A DNA stretch of 64,000 bases from Mucilaginibacter gracilis (GTDB lineage: Bacteria; Bacteroidota; Bacteroidia; Sphingobacteriales; Sphingobacteriaceae), in NCBI RefSeq assembly GCF_003633615.1, contig NZ_RBKU01000001.1, positions 2,666,001 through 2,730,000 on the forward strand, written 5' to 3'. The translations under genes were made by a program, and so were the position numbers. The notes beneath the pieces were generated by a model. That model made no database searches, was not told the DNA's origin, and saw only the letters and a program-made list of their open reading frames with translations. Below are positions 34,918 to 43,171 of this stretch, piece after piece; position 1 is the stretch's first letter, and each line of letters starts with the position of its first letter.

Positions 34918-35808
34918 ATGCACACTAATTTCACTCAGCCAATAAAACAAGCAAATACAGCGCCCATTAAAGCAGTAATAATTAGTGCCTTTTTTGTGGC
35001 CTTACTTATAACCGGCGGCCAGGTTTTGGCCAGTGGCAAGCCTGTGGGTAAAAAGCGGCTGTTTATTATACCCGCCGCCGCCTATTTTTTTAACAGCACC
35101 TATTGGGACAGAAACGGCGACTATAAAAAGTATGATAACAATACGCACTTTGGTTCAACAATTTTATCGGTAAACGTGGAGTATGGTTTCTCAAGGCGAT
35201 TGTCGCTTTTGGCTACCATGCCGTTTGTAATTAACAAAATTTCGCAGGCTGGCTATTCAACAAGCGTTAGCGGGTTTGGCGATGCCGAGTTAGGCGCAAG
35301 GTACTATGTAGCCAACATCAATTACAATGTTTATTTTTCGGTGCAGGGCAATCTTGTTGTTCCGTTGTACTCCAGCGCTGATGGTAAAAGTTTAGGCTAC
35401 GGAAAATTAGGAACCGATATTAGGGCAATAGGAGCCGGAGATATTTCTATCCTGTCTCAAAAGTTTTATTGGGAAATTAACACCGGTTTTAGGCAATATC
35501 TTGGCGATAGCGGTCCGTTTCAGTTAAAAAACTCACTAAGCTTGGCCTACACCCTTAACAAAAAGAGCCAGGTATCGGTAGCAGGTACTTCGGTTTATTC
35601 GTTTAGCGATGCCAAAAACGCGCTAAACGTTACTAACCCTCTCGACGTTTCCAATACTAAAGATTTTAATTTTAACCAGTTAACAGGCAGTTATTCGTAC
35701 AGTTTAAAACGTAATAAAACGCTGTTTTTTAGTTTAAGCAAGTTTATTACCGGCAAAAATACGGGTGCGGGTACAACAATATCTGTAGGCTATGTGTATA
35801 AATACTAA
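34918..35808 (+). CDS. Outer-membrane beta-barrel protein of unknown function
   Basis: A 296-residue protein with a long N-terminal leader containing a hydrophobic export segment (AVIISAFFVALLITGGQVLA, about residues 20-39). The rest alternates amphipathic strands and turns (LSVNVEYGFSRRLSLLATMP, FGDAELGARYYVANINYNVYF, KFYWEINTGFRQYLG) and ends in VGYVYKY, an aromatic C-terminal strand typical of outer-membrane barrels. It resembles the MetA-pathway/phenol-degradation type of transporter-like barrels but is not firmly assigned. Lying within the esterase operon and overlapping the upstream reading of the next gene, it may pass substrate or anchor the esterases. Confidence 0.75.
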   Translation: MHTNFTQPIKQANTAPIKAVIISAFFVALLITGGQVLASGKPVGKKRLFIIPAAAYFFNSTYWDRNGDYKKYDNNTHFGSTILSVNVEYGFSRRLSLLATMPFVINKISQAGYSTSVSGFGDAELGARYYVANINYNVYFSVQGNLVVPLYSSADGKSLGYGKLGTDIRAIGAGDISILSQKFYWEINTGFRQYLGDSGPFQLKNSLSLAYTLNKKSQVSVAGTSVYSFSDAKNALNVTNPLDVSNTKDFNFNQLTGSYSYSLKRNKTLFFSLSKFITGKNTGAGTTISVGYVYKY

Positions 35809-35827
35809 ACACGTAACAAATATCAAA

Positions 35828-37210
35828 GTGAAGTTCAAATTCAAAATATTTTTATTGTTAGGTATGCTGTTGCTAACCGGCTACGGTACGCGGGCGCAGT
35901 TTATTTTACCCGAAAACTTTAATAAGCCCAAAGCCGAAGCCAATACCGGGCAAAAAGACGCTAACGATGTACAAGGCGATGTTTTTATCAACATAAAGCC
36001 AGGTGCCAGAAATGGCGTTTTTAAAAACGCCGACGATATTATCTACAATTTAAAAGTTACCAATAATTATACCGTAAGCCAGCAAGGTGTTTTAACTTGT
36101 TTTGTAACCACCGACGAAAACCAACCCGTATACCTCGATTCGGTTAAGGTTAATATGGGCAAAAACAGTATTAACCACTATCGTTTTAAAATTAACGCTA
36201 GCCAGCCGGGCTTCTATAAAATAGGTTTTGCGTTTCATCTCACTTATTATGATGATACCGTTAAGCGTGTTTTTGGCTTAAAACCATTATTACTCACAAC
36301 AGAAACGCGCAAACCTGCCGATTTTGATTCCTTTTGGCAAAGCACACTCGATACGCTTAAAACCGTCAATCCGCAATATAAGGTAACCTTGCAACCTGCC
36401 TTATCAGTTAATAACAAAAAGGTTTACCTGGTAGAAATGCATTCGTGGGGTAACGCCGTTATCCGGGGCTGGTTAAGCATACCTAACGAGCGCGATAAAA
36501 AAATTGCGGTAAAATACCGCTTGCCCGGCTATGTAGTTAAAGCCGAACACAGTGTAGACGATGATGATTTTGCCGTTTTCAACATCAACGTGCGCGGCAA
36601 TGGCAATAGTGCCGATGCTATTGATACCCATGGCGAATACAATTTATATAACCTCGAAAACCGGGATACCTACGTTTACCGGTCGGTTTATATGGATTGT
36701 GTACGCGGGCTTGATTTTTTAGCATCACACGCCGATATGGGCCTCGATACTGCTAAAATTATGGTTGATGGCGCCAGCCAGGGCGGAACGCTTGTTATTG
36801 CTTTGGCTGCGCTGGATAAGCGCGTTAAGATAGTTACCTGCGAAGTGCCCCTATATGCCGATTTTAGAAAAGCACTCGAAATAACCAAGCTCGACCCAAA
36901 ATCGCAAACCCCGGTTGGCATGATAGCCAAATACCAACGCACTCATCCTAACTTTACCAACGAAAAACTGTTTAAAGTGTGGGATTATTACGACCCGCTA
37001 AATTTTGCGCCAATGGTAAAATGCCCCGTGCTGATGGGCATCGGTCTGCTCGATCAGTTTTGCCCGCCGCGTTGTAGTTTTGTGTTGTATAACCAACTCA
37101 AAAACAAAAACAATGAAATATGGGCCAGCCCCGATAAAACGCACGAAGTTGACGGCCTATACTACACCTACCAGTATTTGTGGTTCCAGGATCTGTTGCG
37201 ATTGCCTTAA
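35828..37210 (+). CDS. Secreted single-module AXE1-type esterase with altered nucleophile motif
   Basis: A 460-residue protein from GTG 35828, preferred because it yields the signal peptide MKFKFKIFLLLGMLLLTGYG. An ATG at 35792 in the same frame would add 12 residues and overlap the preceding gene by 17 bp. One Ig-like domain (about 45-150) precedes one esterase. The nucleophile motif is GASQGG (Ser317), where all four other modules in the cluster have GGSMGG; GxSQGG is the usual form in the cephalosporin-C deacetylase group. Asp409 (GLLDQFCPP) and His439 (THEV) complete the triad. It is the most diverged module and the last gene of the operon. Confidence 0.88.
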   Translation: MKFKFKIFLLLGMLLLTGYGTRAQFILPENFNKPKAEANTGQKDANDVQGDVFINIKPGARNGVFKNADDIIYNLKVTNNYTVSQQGVLTCFVTTDENQPVYLDSVKVNMGKNSINHYRFKINASQPGFYKIGFAFHLTYYDDTVKRVFGLKPLLLTTETRKPADFDSFWQSTLDTLKTVNPQYKVTLQPALSVNNKKVYLVEMHSWGNAVIRGWLSIPNERDKKIAVKYRLPGYVVKAEHSVDDDDFAVFNINVRGNGNSADAIDTHGEYNLYNLENRDTYVYRSVYMDCVRGLDFLASHADMGLDTAKIMVDGASQGGTLVIALAALDKRVKIVTCEVPLYADFRKALEITKLDPKSQTPVGMIAKYQRTHPNFTNEKLFKVWDYYDPLNFAPMVKCPVLMGIGLLDQFCPPRCSFVLYNQLKNKNNEIWASPDKTHEVDGLYYTYQYLWFQDLLRLP

Positions 37211-37224
37211 TTAACAATGTTTTG

Positions 37225-37251
37225 TTGTTTTATTTGCGATACGTATATTTG
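37225..37251 (+). promoter_or_regulatory. Promoter of the antitoxin/PIN toxin pair
   Basis: TATATTTG (37244-37251) is a perfect -7 element with TTG at 37225-37227, 16 bp upstream, close to the usual spacing. The antitoxin ATG is 16 bp downstream. It separates the pair from the esterase operon. Confidence 0.6.
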
Positions 37252-37267
37252 TTTAAAAAGCACGTGC

Positions 37268-37510
37268 ATGAATACCAAGTTAACATTGACAGTGGAAAAG
37301 AACGTTATTGATAAAGCGAAACGTTATGCCAAAAATACAGGCAGAAGCTTATCTGAACTTGTGGAGAATTATCTTGAAGCCCTCACGCAAGAGAATAACG
37401 ATGTTGTGCCTTCGCCTAAATTGCAAAAAATAATAGGTGCAGTTACCCTCCCGATTGATTTTGACGAGAAGAAGGAGTTAAGGATATATTTTGAAAATAA
37501 GCATTTATGA
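37268..37510 (+). CDS. Antitoxin of a type II toxin-antitoxin pair (DUF6364/ribbon-helix-helix-like)
   Basis: An 80-residue protein. MNTKLTLTVEKNVIDKAKRY is a typical beta-strand then helix of a ribbon-helix-helix antitoxin, continued by TGRSLSELVENYLEAL. The C-terminal 30 residues (LPIDFDEKKELRIYFENKHL) are the part expected to bind and mask the toxin. A longer in-frame start at 37217 precedes the promoter and is rejected. The stop codon overlaps the toxin start by four bases (ATGA), the coupling normally seen in such pairs. The operator is likely the promoter region itself. Confidence 0.85.
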   Translation: MNTKLTLTVEKNVIDKAKRYAKNTGRSLSELVENYLEALTQENNDVVPSPKLQKIIGAVTLPIDFDEKKELRIYFENKHL

Positions 37511-37920
37511 CTAATGTATTTGTTGATACAAATATAATCATCGATCTTCTCGCCGATAGGCAACCCTTCAGTAAGTTCGCGATCGAAATTTTTGATAAGG
37601 CTGAAAAAAAACAAGTTCAACTATATACATCATCTCACTCATACGCCACTACGCACTACCTGTTAAAAAAATATTTACCTGAGCACGAATTAAGGGAACT
37701 ATTACTTTCTCTTTTAGATATGGTAACTATAATTGCTGTTGACGTTACCATCATTAAAAATAGTCTCCAATCTAAGCATAAAGACTTTGAAGACGCAATT
37801 CAGATCTTTGCAGCCAATACTATTCCACAGATGGATTTTCTCGTTACCCGCAATTTAAAAGATTTTAAGGATACCGGAGTTAAAGTTCTTCCTCCCGACG
37901 AATTATTGCAATACATTTAG
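37507..37920 (+). CDS. PIN-domain toxin (VapC-like ribonuclease)
   Basis: A 137-residue PIN nuclease. Acidic active-site residues are seen at VDTNIIIDLL (Asp7 and Asp13), at HKDFEDAIQ (the conserved E-D pair), and at VTRNLKDF near the C-terminus. PIN toxins cleave tRNA or rRNA and are held inactive by the upstream antitoxin. The length is normal. It overlaps the antitoxin gene by four bases and is followed by an A/T-rich word-repeat spacer, then a convergent SRPBCC gene. Confidence 0.88.
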   Translation: MTNVFVDTNIIIDLLADRQPFSKFAIEIFDKAEKKQVQLYTSSHSYATTHYLLKKYLPEHELRELLLSLLDMVTIIAVDVTIIKNSLQSKHKDFEDAIQIFAANTIPQMDFLVTRNLKDFKDTGVKVLPPDELLQYI

Positions 37921-37927
37921 ATTATTG

Positions 37928-38009
37928 AGTTATTGAGTGAAATTGGGATAATAAAGTTAAACATTATAACCTTAATAACAATTAACACAATAACAATTAC
38001 TCAATAACT
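37928..38009. repeat. Self-complementary word-repeat spacer
   Basis: AGTTATTGAGT (37928-37938) pairs exactly with ACTCAATAACT (37999-38009), with A/T-rich words such as AATAACAATTA between them. It fills the gap between convergent genes. It lacks a GC-rich stem, so it does not look like a classical terminator. Confidence 0.6.
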
Positions 38010-38014
38010 AAAAA

Positions 38015-38491
38015 TTATCGCTCTTTATAAACACCAAACAACTTGTTAATTTCCTTTTCGCGAAAGTTGAACACTTCTTTTATTTCTTTTTCAACCAGTA
38101 TGGTGTTGGCTAAGCGGCCAATTATGCCGTATGGTATGCCGTAGGTTAAAATATCAGTCATCTGTACGCCACCTTTAATCTCTTTAAAATGGTGTTCGTG
38201 GTGCCACATGGCATAAGGGCCTGTTCGTTGTTCGTCCACAAAATACACATGTTCTTTAACATGCGTTATCTCGGTAACCCAGTTGAGTTTTATGCCAAAT
38301 ACTGGCGATACTTTATACGAAATGAGCATCCCCGGATACATTTTAGTGTCAGCCGAAAAATCAGACGTGATAATGAAATTCATTTTAGCCGGAGTGATTT
38401 TTGAAAGATTAAGCGGAGACGAAAAAAAGTCCCAGGCTTCGGCAAGTGGAATTGGCAAATTATGCTCAAATTTAAAACGGTATACTTTCAC
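38015..38491 (-). CDS. SRPBCC family protein
   Basis: A 158-residue START/Bet v1-like ligand-binding protein. FKFEHNLPIPLAEAWDFFSS is the classic opening strand and helix, followed by PGMLISYKVSPVFGIKLNWV, MWHHEHHFKEIKGGVQMTDI and a long C-terminal helix (LANTILVEKEIKEVFNFREK). The HHEHHF segment matches the group often annotated as cell-division inhibitor-like SRPBCC. The ligand is unknown. It lies 21 bp downstream of the TlpA-like gene on the same strand. Confidence 0.85.
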   Translation of the reverse strand: MKVYRFKFEHNLPIPLAEAWDFFSSPLNLSKITPAKMNFIITSDFSADTKMYPGMLISYKVSPVFGIKLNWVTEITHVKEHVYFVDEQRTGPYAMWHHEHHFKEIKGGVQMTDILTYGIPYGIIGRLANTILVEKEIKEVFNFREKEINKLFGVYKER

Positions 38492-38512
38492 TTTTAATTA
38501 ACTTTATAGGTG

Positions 38513-39052
38513 TTAAATTGTTTCTTTTAATTTCCTTTTTATCAAGGCAACCAGCACATCAAAATCGGCAGGGGTATAGCCGGTAGATTGATAAATGATT
38601 TTCCCGTTTTCGTCCAACAGCACACTCCGCGGAATGTATTGTGTGGCAAAAAGGCTAAAAACCTTGCGGCCCTCGTCTGGCAACATTAAAAAGGTGTATT
38701 GGTTGCTGGCTTTAAAGGTTAACACCTTGTCCCAGCCTTCCTCACGTCCAAAAATAAATAGCGCAAATTTAGGGTTGTTGCTAAATTTATCCCATATCTC
38801 CTTTTGCACCCTCGGTAGTTCCTGGCGGCAGGGGCCGCACCAGGTGGCAAAAAAGTTAAGCAATACAATTTTTCCGTGGTAATCCTGTATGTTAACTGTT
38901 GTGTTTTTGTCAATGTCAAAATTAAAGGCGGGGGCAGCATCGCCAATTTTAAGTAAAGTGGAGGCGTCGTTTTGCTGGGCCCGGCCTAAATGCGGAGCAA
39001 TAAAAAGCAGTATAAGCACAGCTAAATTTTTCACGGGGTGTATTTTCAGCAA
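38513..39052 (-). CDS. TlpA-like secreted thioredoxin-fold protein
   Basis: A 179-residue protein with an N-terminal signal peptide (LAVLILLFIAPHLGRAQ, ending at about residue 26) and a thioredoxin domain with the active site W71-C72-G-P-C75. LKIGDAAPAFNF and GKIVLLNFFATWCGPC are typical TlpA/ResA features, and the cis-Pro loop is seen in YIPRSVLLDENGKI. It probably reduces disulfides in the periplasm. It follows the YkuK-like gene by 22 bp, forming a likely three-gene unit with the SRPBCC gene. Confidence 0.9.
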   Translation of the reverse strand: MLKIHPVKNLAVLILLFIAPHLGRAQQNDASTLLKIGDAAPAFNFDIDKNTTVNIQDYHGKIVLLNFFATWCGPCRQELPRVQKEIWDKFSNNPKFALFIFGREEGWDKVLTFKASNQYTFLMLPDEGRKVFSLFATQYIPRSVLLDENGKIIYQSTGYTPADFDVLVALIKRKLKETI

Positions 39053-39074
39053 TATACAACATCCCGGGCAAAAT

Positions 39075-39548
39075 TTACTGCACTATTTTATTTGCACAGT
39101 ACGAACTTGCAAAAGCTTCGGGTTTGGCCTTAAATACAAAGCCCATGCTTAAAATGTAACCCATTGCTTCGTGCAAAGCCTGGTTCGATTTAAACATCGG
39201 GTTGGTGTTAATATCGGCGTGTACTTCAAGCTCCACATCATACAGGTCCAGCAGGTCGCATAACTTGTAGGCAATATCTATTGATTTTTGTACTTCGCTA
39301 AGCATGCGCTCCTTAATGGTCATTTTTTGCGATGTGCGTTCCTGGTGTATAAACATAAAGCCACCGCGTTGTTCGCGCAAAAAAACAATTACCGTAGCAA
39401 AATCGGTAACATCACCTTTTACCTGCGAGTCTGTACCAATACAAACCTTTAACTTATTGCCCAGGTTTGCTTCGCGTTCAATAGCCTTCTCAACTTCTTC
39501 GATAATGGGCAGCTCAATAATTTCGCCGCTAAATTTTCTCCAGGTCAT
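39075..39548 (-). CDS. Ribonuclease H-like YkuK family protein (DUF458)
   Basis: A 157-residue protein of the YkuK/DUF458 group, an RNase H-like fold. The signature VCIGTDSQVKGDVTDFATVI supplies acidic residues on the first strands. RGGFMFIHQE and VELEVHADINTNPMFKSN follow, the latter with a second acidic/histidine site, and the chain ends with a helix rich in Ala (GFVFKAKPEAFASSYCA). The biochemical role is not established. It begins a minus-strand run with the thioredoxin and SRPBCC genes. Confidence 0.85.
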   Translation of the reverse strand: MTWRKFSGEIIELPIIEEVEKAIEREANLGNKLKVCIGTDSQVKGDVTDFATVIVFLREQRGGFMFIHQERTSQKMTIKERMLSEVQKSIDIAYKLCDLLDLYDVELEVHADINTNPMFKSNQALHEAMGYILSMGFVFKAKPEAFASSYCANKIVQ

Positions 39549-39803
39549 ATGTTATGTGGTTATTTTTAAAGCAACCTAACATTAGGTTTACTAAAGTTAA
39601 GGGTTAAATAACCATAGTAAGTAAACTGTGTGTAATTTATTTGTTAACATATGCTTGCATATCAACACTTTATGGCTTTTATGCACTTAAAGCAATATTC
39701 GGCAGTTAATTTTTTTTATGGCAGGGGCGGTAATGCCATACCTATGCAACAAACAAATTCGTTAATTAGGTATTATAGGTTTATTTTTGGCCATTGCAAA
39801 ATC

Positions 39804-40484
39804 ATGAAATCACGAGCCTGGCAGTATTTATTAGCATTATTTTTACCACTTTGTGCGCTATGGGCCTGCAACCCCAAAAGTGCCGATTTGCCTGCGCCGC
39901 TTCCAAAAGTTGCATCGGTAGGGTTTTATAACCTGATACCCAACCAGGTGCCTATCAACATGTACGTGAGTGGTACACGCCAAAACAGCAATAAAATTTC
40001 CTATGGCGATTTTTCGGGTTATATGAACATCTTATCCGAACAACGCAATATTTCGTTTAAAACCGATACTTTACGCCAGCAAATATACTCGGCAACAATC
40101 ACGCTCGATTCGCTTCAAACTACCCTATTTGTTACCGGCAAGCCCAGTGCAGTAGCCGTAATACAGGCGCGGGATACAGCTTTGGCCGATGCCGTAAATG
40201 TTAAACCCAAACTGCGGTTTATACAAGCATCTGCCGATGCCCCACCGCTTGATTTGGTGCTCAATAACGTAACCATAGCAAACCAGGGCTATAAATCAAT
40301 ATCGGCATTTAACCGGGTTGATACCGGTAAAGTAAACTGGAGCCTTAACCTGGCGGGCACCAATACCTATGTTATAAAAGGCACTATTAGTTTTACAGCC
40401 CACAGCGTTTATACCATGTATGCATATGGCTCATACCTGGGCGGGGCCAATTCTTTAAGTTTAGGCATCAAAATAAATCATTAA
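39804..40484 (+). CDS. DUF4397 domain-containing lipoprotein
   Basis: A 226-residue lipoprotein from ATG 39804: the signal MKSRAWQYLLALFLPLCALW is followed by A-C with the lipid-modified Cys22. In-frame ATGs from 39651 add 51 residues of non-signal sequence and are rejected. The mature part has two beta-sandwich repeats with the DUF4397 pattern (VGFYNLIPNQVPINMYVSG; LRFIQASADAPPLDLVLNN). The function is unknown; the family is common on Bacteroidota surfaces. It is paired with a second member 19 bp downstream. Confidence 0.85.
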   Translation: MKSRAWQYLLALFLPLCALWACNPKSADLPAPLPKVASVGFYNLIPNQVPINMYVSGTRQNSNKISYGDFSGYMNILSEQRNISFKTDTLRQQIYSATITLDSLQTTLFVTGKPSAVAVIQARDTALADAVNVKPKLRFIQASADAPPLDLVLNNVTIANQGYKSISAFNRVDTGKVNWSLNLAGTNTYVIKGTISFTAHSVYTMYAYGSYLGGANSLSLGIKINH

Positions 40485-40503
40485 CGGCTTATAAAATTAA
40501 AAA

Positions 40504-41247
40504 ATGCGTTATACCACCACTAAGCTATTCACGTTTGTATTTGCAATATTGGGTTGTGCATTTATGTTGCAGGTACTTTCATCGTGCGGTGGCAGCAGTA
40601 GTGTAATTACCGCGGCAGGCACCAATACCACCAAGCTTGTTATAGTAAATGCCAGCTCCGATGTTGGGCCACTTACGGCATTTATAAACAGTTACCAGGT
40701 GGGTATCAGTACCAATACCACCACATCGGCGGCGCGCACCTATTTCAGATACACCGATGTACCAACCTATTATGGTGTAGGCACGGGCTTGCTTACCTTA
40801 CAACTCCGCACCGATCATTTAATCAACCTCACATCCGATACCCTTACCACCATATCAGGCCGGGGCTATTCGCTGTTTTTGGTTGGCCTGGCATCTATAG
40901 ATAGTTTGAGCACTATTTTAATAAGCGATTATTCGCCCACACCTACGCTGGGTATGGGTAAGGTAAGGTTTTTAAACGCTTCGCCCCGCACGCCTGCGCT
41001 CAATATTTATATCAACGGCACGCTGGGCTTTACCAAAATGACCTACAAAAAAGTTTCTGATTATATTGAACTACCTGCCGGCTTGTATGATTTTAAAATG
41101 ACGGCCACCAGTTCGACCAGTAGCGTACTTACCGATTTGTCGCGCGTTACCGTACAAGACGGCCGCTATTACACCCTGTACAGCAAAGGTATGGTTGGCC
41201 GCACAGATACCGCCGCCGTTAGCCTTAATGTTATTACCAATAAATAA
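40504..41247 (+). CDS. DUF4397 domain-containing lipoprotein, second copy
   Basis: A 247-residue lipoprotein with the signal MRYTTTKLFTFVFAILGCAF and a lipobox LSSC (Cys28), then a short Gly/Ser linker. Two DUF4397-like repeats follow: LVIVNASSDVGPLTAFINSY and VRFLNASPRTPALNIYINGT. The C-terminus ends in a YYTLYSKGMVG strand characteristic of the domain. It forms a transcriptional pair with the preceding gene. The two proteins are clearly related but not recent duplicates. Confidence 0.87.
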   Translation: MRYTTTKLFTFVFAILGCAFMLQVLSSCGGSSSVITAAGTNTTKLVIVNASSDVGPLTAFINSYQVGISTNTTTSAARTYFRYTDVPTYYGVGTGLLTLQLRTDHLINLTSDTLTTISGRGYSLFLVGLASIDSLSTILISDYSPTPTLGMGKVRFLNASPRTPALNIYINGTLGFTKMTYKKVSDYIELPAGLYDFKMTATSSTSSVLTDLSRVTVQDGRYYTLYSKGMVGRTDTAAVSLNVITNK

Positions 41248-41301
41248 TATACACTTTTAAGCTATATATTTTTATTTTTGCTTAACTAAAACCCTGCTAT
41301 T

Positions 41302-41952
41302 TTGGAATTTATTAAAACCCTGATCGATTTTATACTGCATATTGATAAGCACCTGGCCGTTATTACCAACGAATACCAGGGCTGGACATACCTTATACTT
41401 TTCGCTATTATTTTTGCAGAAACAGGTTTTGTAGTTACCCCCTTTTTACCCGGCGATTCGCTGTTGTTTGCCGCCGGAGCCCTGATAGCTGGTGGCCATT
41501 CGGGCTTGGATATATTTTTGATGGGCCTTTTATTAATTGCTGCTGCCTTTGCAGGTAACACGCTCAACTACCAGTTAGGCAAGCTTTTAGGTGTGAAGGT
41601 TTTTAAGCCCGAAAACAAAATACTTAAACTGGATTACTACCTCAAAACAAAATCGTTTTTTGACGAGCATGGTGGTAAGGCCGTTATATTTAGCCGGTTT
41701 TTACCCATCATACGCACCGTTGCCCCCTTTGTAGCAGGCGTTGGCCGGATGCCTTTTTTACGTTACAGCATTTACAACATTGTTGGCGGCGCGGCATGGA
41801 TAATAAGTTTTTTAGTTATAGGTTACTTTTTTGGTAATATCCCTGTGGTAAAACAAAACTTCACTATCGTGGTGCTTGTCATTATTTTACTATCGGTTGT
41901 TCCGCCAATATACGCATCCATCAAAGCCCGAAACAATAGTAAAGCAGCTTGA
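41302..41952 (+). CDS. DedA family membrane protein
   Basis: A 216-residue DedA/VTT-domain protein. Typical blocks: FAETGFVVTPFLPGDSLLFA, the re-entrant GNTLNYQLGK segment, and FSRFLPIIRTVAPFVAGVG with the conserved arginines R133 and R138 in FSRF and PIIRT, followed by GGAAWI. Family members are thought to flip or recycle lipids such as undecaprenyl phosphate and phosphatidylethanolamine and affect envelope homeostasis. The start is TTG at 41302, since no ATG or GTG lies in frame before the conserved region. It is 54 bp after the lipoprotein pair. Confidence 0.92.
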   Translation: MEFIKTLIDFILHIDKHLAVITNEYQGWTYLILFAIIFAETGFVVTPFLPGDSLLFAAGALIAGGHSGLDIFLMGLLLIAAAFAGNTLNYQLGKLLGVKVFKPENKILKLDYYLKTKSFFDEHGGKAVIFSRFLPIIRTVAPFVAGVGRMPFLRYSIYNIVGGAAWIISFLVIGYFFGNIPVVKQNFTIVVLVIILLSVVPPIYASIKARNNSKAA

Positions 41953-42022
41953 TTAAACAGTATTTGGCACCGACTTACTATTAATTGTTTTTAATTTTTC
42001 CGGTTATCGATATTATCTTCTT

Positions 42023-42988
42023 TCATTTATCCGCAACTGCCACTTTACCTTGCCTGTATAAAAGCAGTTCGTAATTAGTCTGTTTCGCCTTTATCGGGTC
42101 AATTGTGCTTTTATCTATCAGCTTATTCAAATCCGGTTGCCCGGCATCAACCCAGGCCGAAAACCAAAAGCAACCAATCTCTAAAATAGCTGCGCGCATT
42201 TGCCGTTCAACCATGCCATGCAAAGCGGTTTGGTATGCGGCAGCATATTCAACCGAGTAATCTTTGTTTTTACGGCCATTGCGTTTCACCATTTCAAACT
42301 TTTTGTCGGGTGTAAAAGTCGCATTCAGCCGCCGCTCAAAAACCAATACCGAATCTACACATCTAAAAGTTTTGCGGCATATTTTCCAGGCTTCCTTTAG
42401 CGGGCTTTCAATGTAATGCGCGCGGCCCACGTTATAGTTGTAGCCGTCGCTAAAAAGTTCGGGTACGCGGGTTTCCCAAAAGGAGTGTATTCCGGTTTGG
42501 TTGGTTAACTGCCCGTTATAATTCTCGGTTAGGTGTAAAGGCACGTGAGCATCGGCAATATAGTGGCCCAGGTTGGCCGATGTGCGCAAAATAGCCGTCG
42601 TGTCTTTATCCTTAAAAGCTTGCACCAGCTTATAATAATAATGCTGAATGGTCCAGGGTACGGTGCCATACTTATTTAGGCTATCTGCCGAGTATTGCCG
42701 CTCGGCCTCCGCCCAGCGTTGGGGCATTTTATCAAAAGGTTTTTTGCCATAATGGTCGGCATCAAAAAAATGGTGCGGGCCCTCTGTGCTGTCAACGTAG
42801 CGTTTCTTATCAGGGTCAACAGCATGTTCGGTAACAAAGTCTATATTGGCCAGGTAAAACGGCAACATGCCCTTAGGCAACGTAAAAATAGCCACCCGGT
42901 TAATACGTTTATGCGCGAAGAACCCCCACGACGAACAGAGAACGATAATTAATGTGCAGGAAAGTAAAAGGGCAAACTTTTGCTTCAT
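42023..42988 (-). CDS. Secreted zinc-dependent phospholipase C/S1-P1 nuclease-like protein
   Basis: A 321-residue protein. The signal peptide runs to about SS at residues 19-20, so the mature chain would begin at Trp21, which in this fold binds zinc through its free amino group. WGFFAHKRIN (His26), EGPHHFFDADHY, NLGHYIADAHVPLHLTENY and IHSFWETRVPE supply further His/Asp ligands in the usual order. Both phospholipase C and S1/P1 nuclease share this site, so the substrate remains open. It stands alone on the minus strand, flanked by a palindromic repeat on the 5' side. Confidence 0.85.
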   Translation of the reverse strand: MKQKFALLLSCTLIIVLCSSWGFFAHKRINRVAIFTLPKGMLPFYLANIDFVTEHAVDPDKKRYVDSTEGPHHFFDADHYGKKPFDKMPQRWAEAERQYSADSLNKYGTVPWTIQHYYYKLVQAFKDKDTTAILRTSANLGHYIADAHVPLHLTENYNGQLTNQTGIHSFWETRVPELFSDGYNYNVGRAHYIESPLKEAWKICRKTFRCVDSVLVFERRLNATFTPDKKFEMVKRNGRKNKDYSVEYAAAYQTALHGMVERQMRAAILEIGCFWFSAWVDAGQPDLNKLIDKSTIDPIKAKQTNYELLLYRQGKVAVADK

Positions 42989-43037
42989 GCTTTAAATATC
43001 AGCAAAAGTTTGCAGGTAATTGTACCCCTAAAAAAAA

Positions 43038-43139
43038 TTGTCATTGCGAAGAATGAAGCAACCGCACGTACGCATGTTCGCCCTGTATAACGATCCGGCC
43101 TACGAGCGGTTGCCACGCTATCGCTCGCAATGAACAATT
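43038..43139. repeat. About 100-bp imperfect palindromic element
   Basis: The left end ATTGTCATTGCGAAGAATGA and the right end CGCTCGCAATGAACAATTTT are inverted copies, and AGCAACCGC mirrors GCGGTTGCC further inside. TTGTCATTGCGA...TCGCAATGA is the form of a dispersed palindromic repeat I have seen in many bacterial genomes, so it may be a non-autonomous MITE-like element. It is the only full copy in the window. Confidence 0.6.
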
Positions 43140-43171
43140 TTGCATGTTTACTAATGGCCTTAATTCAACCC

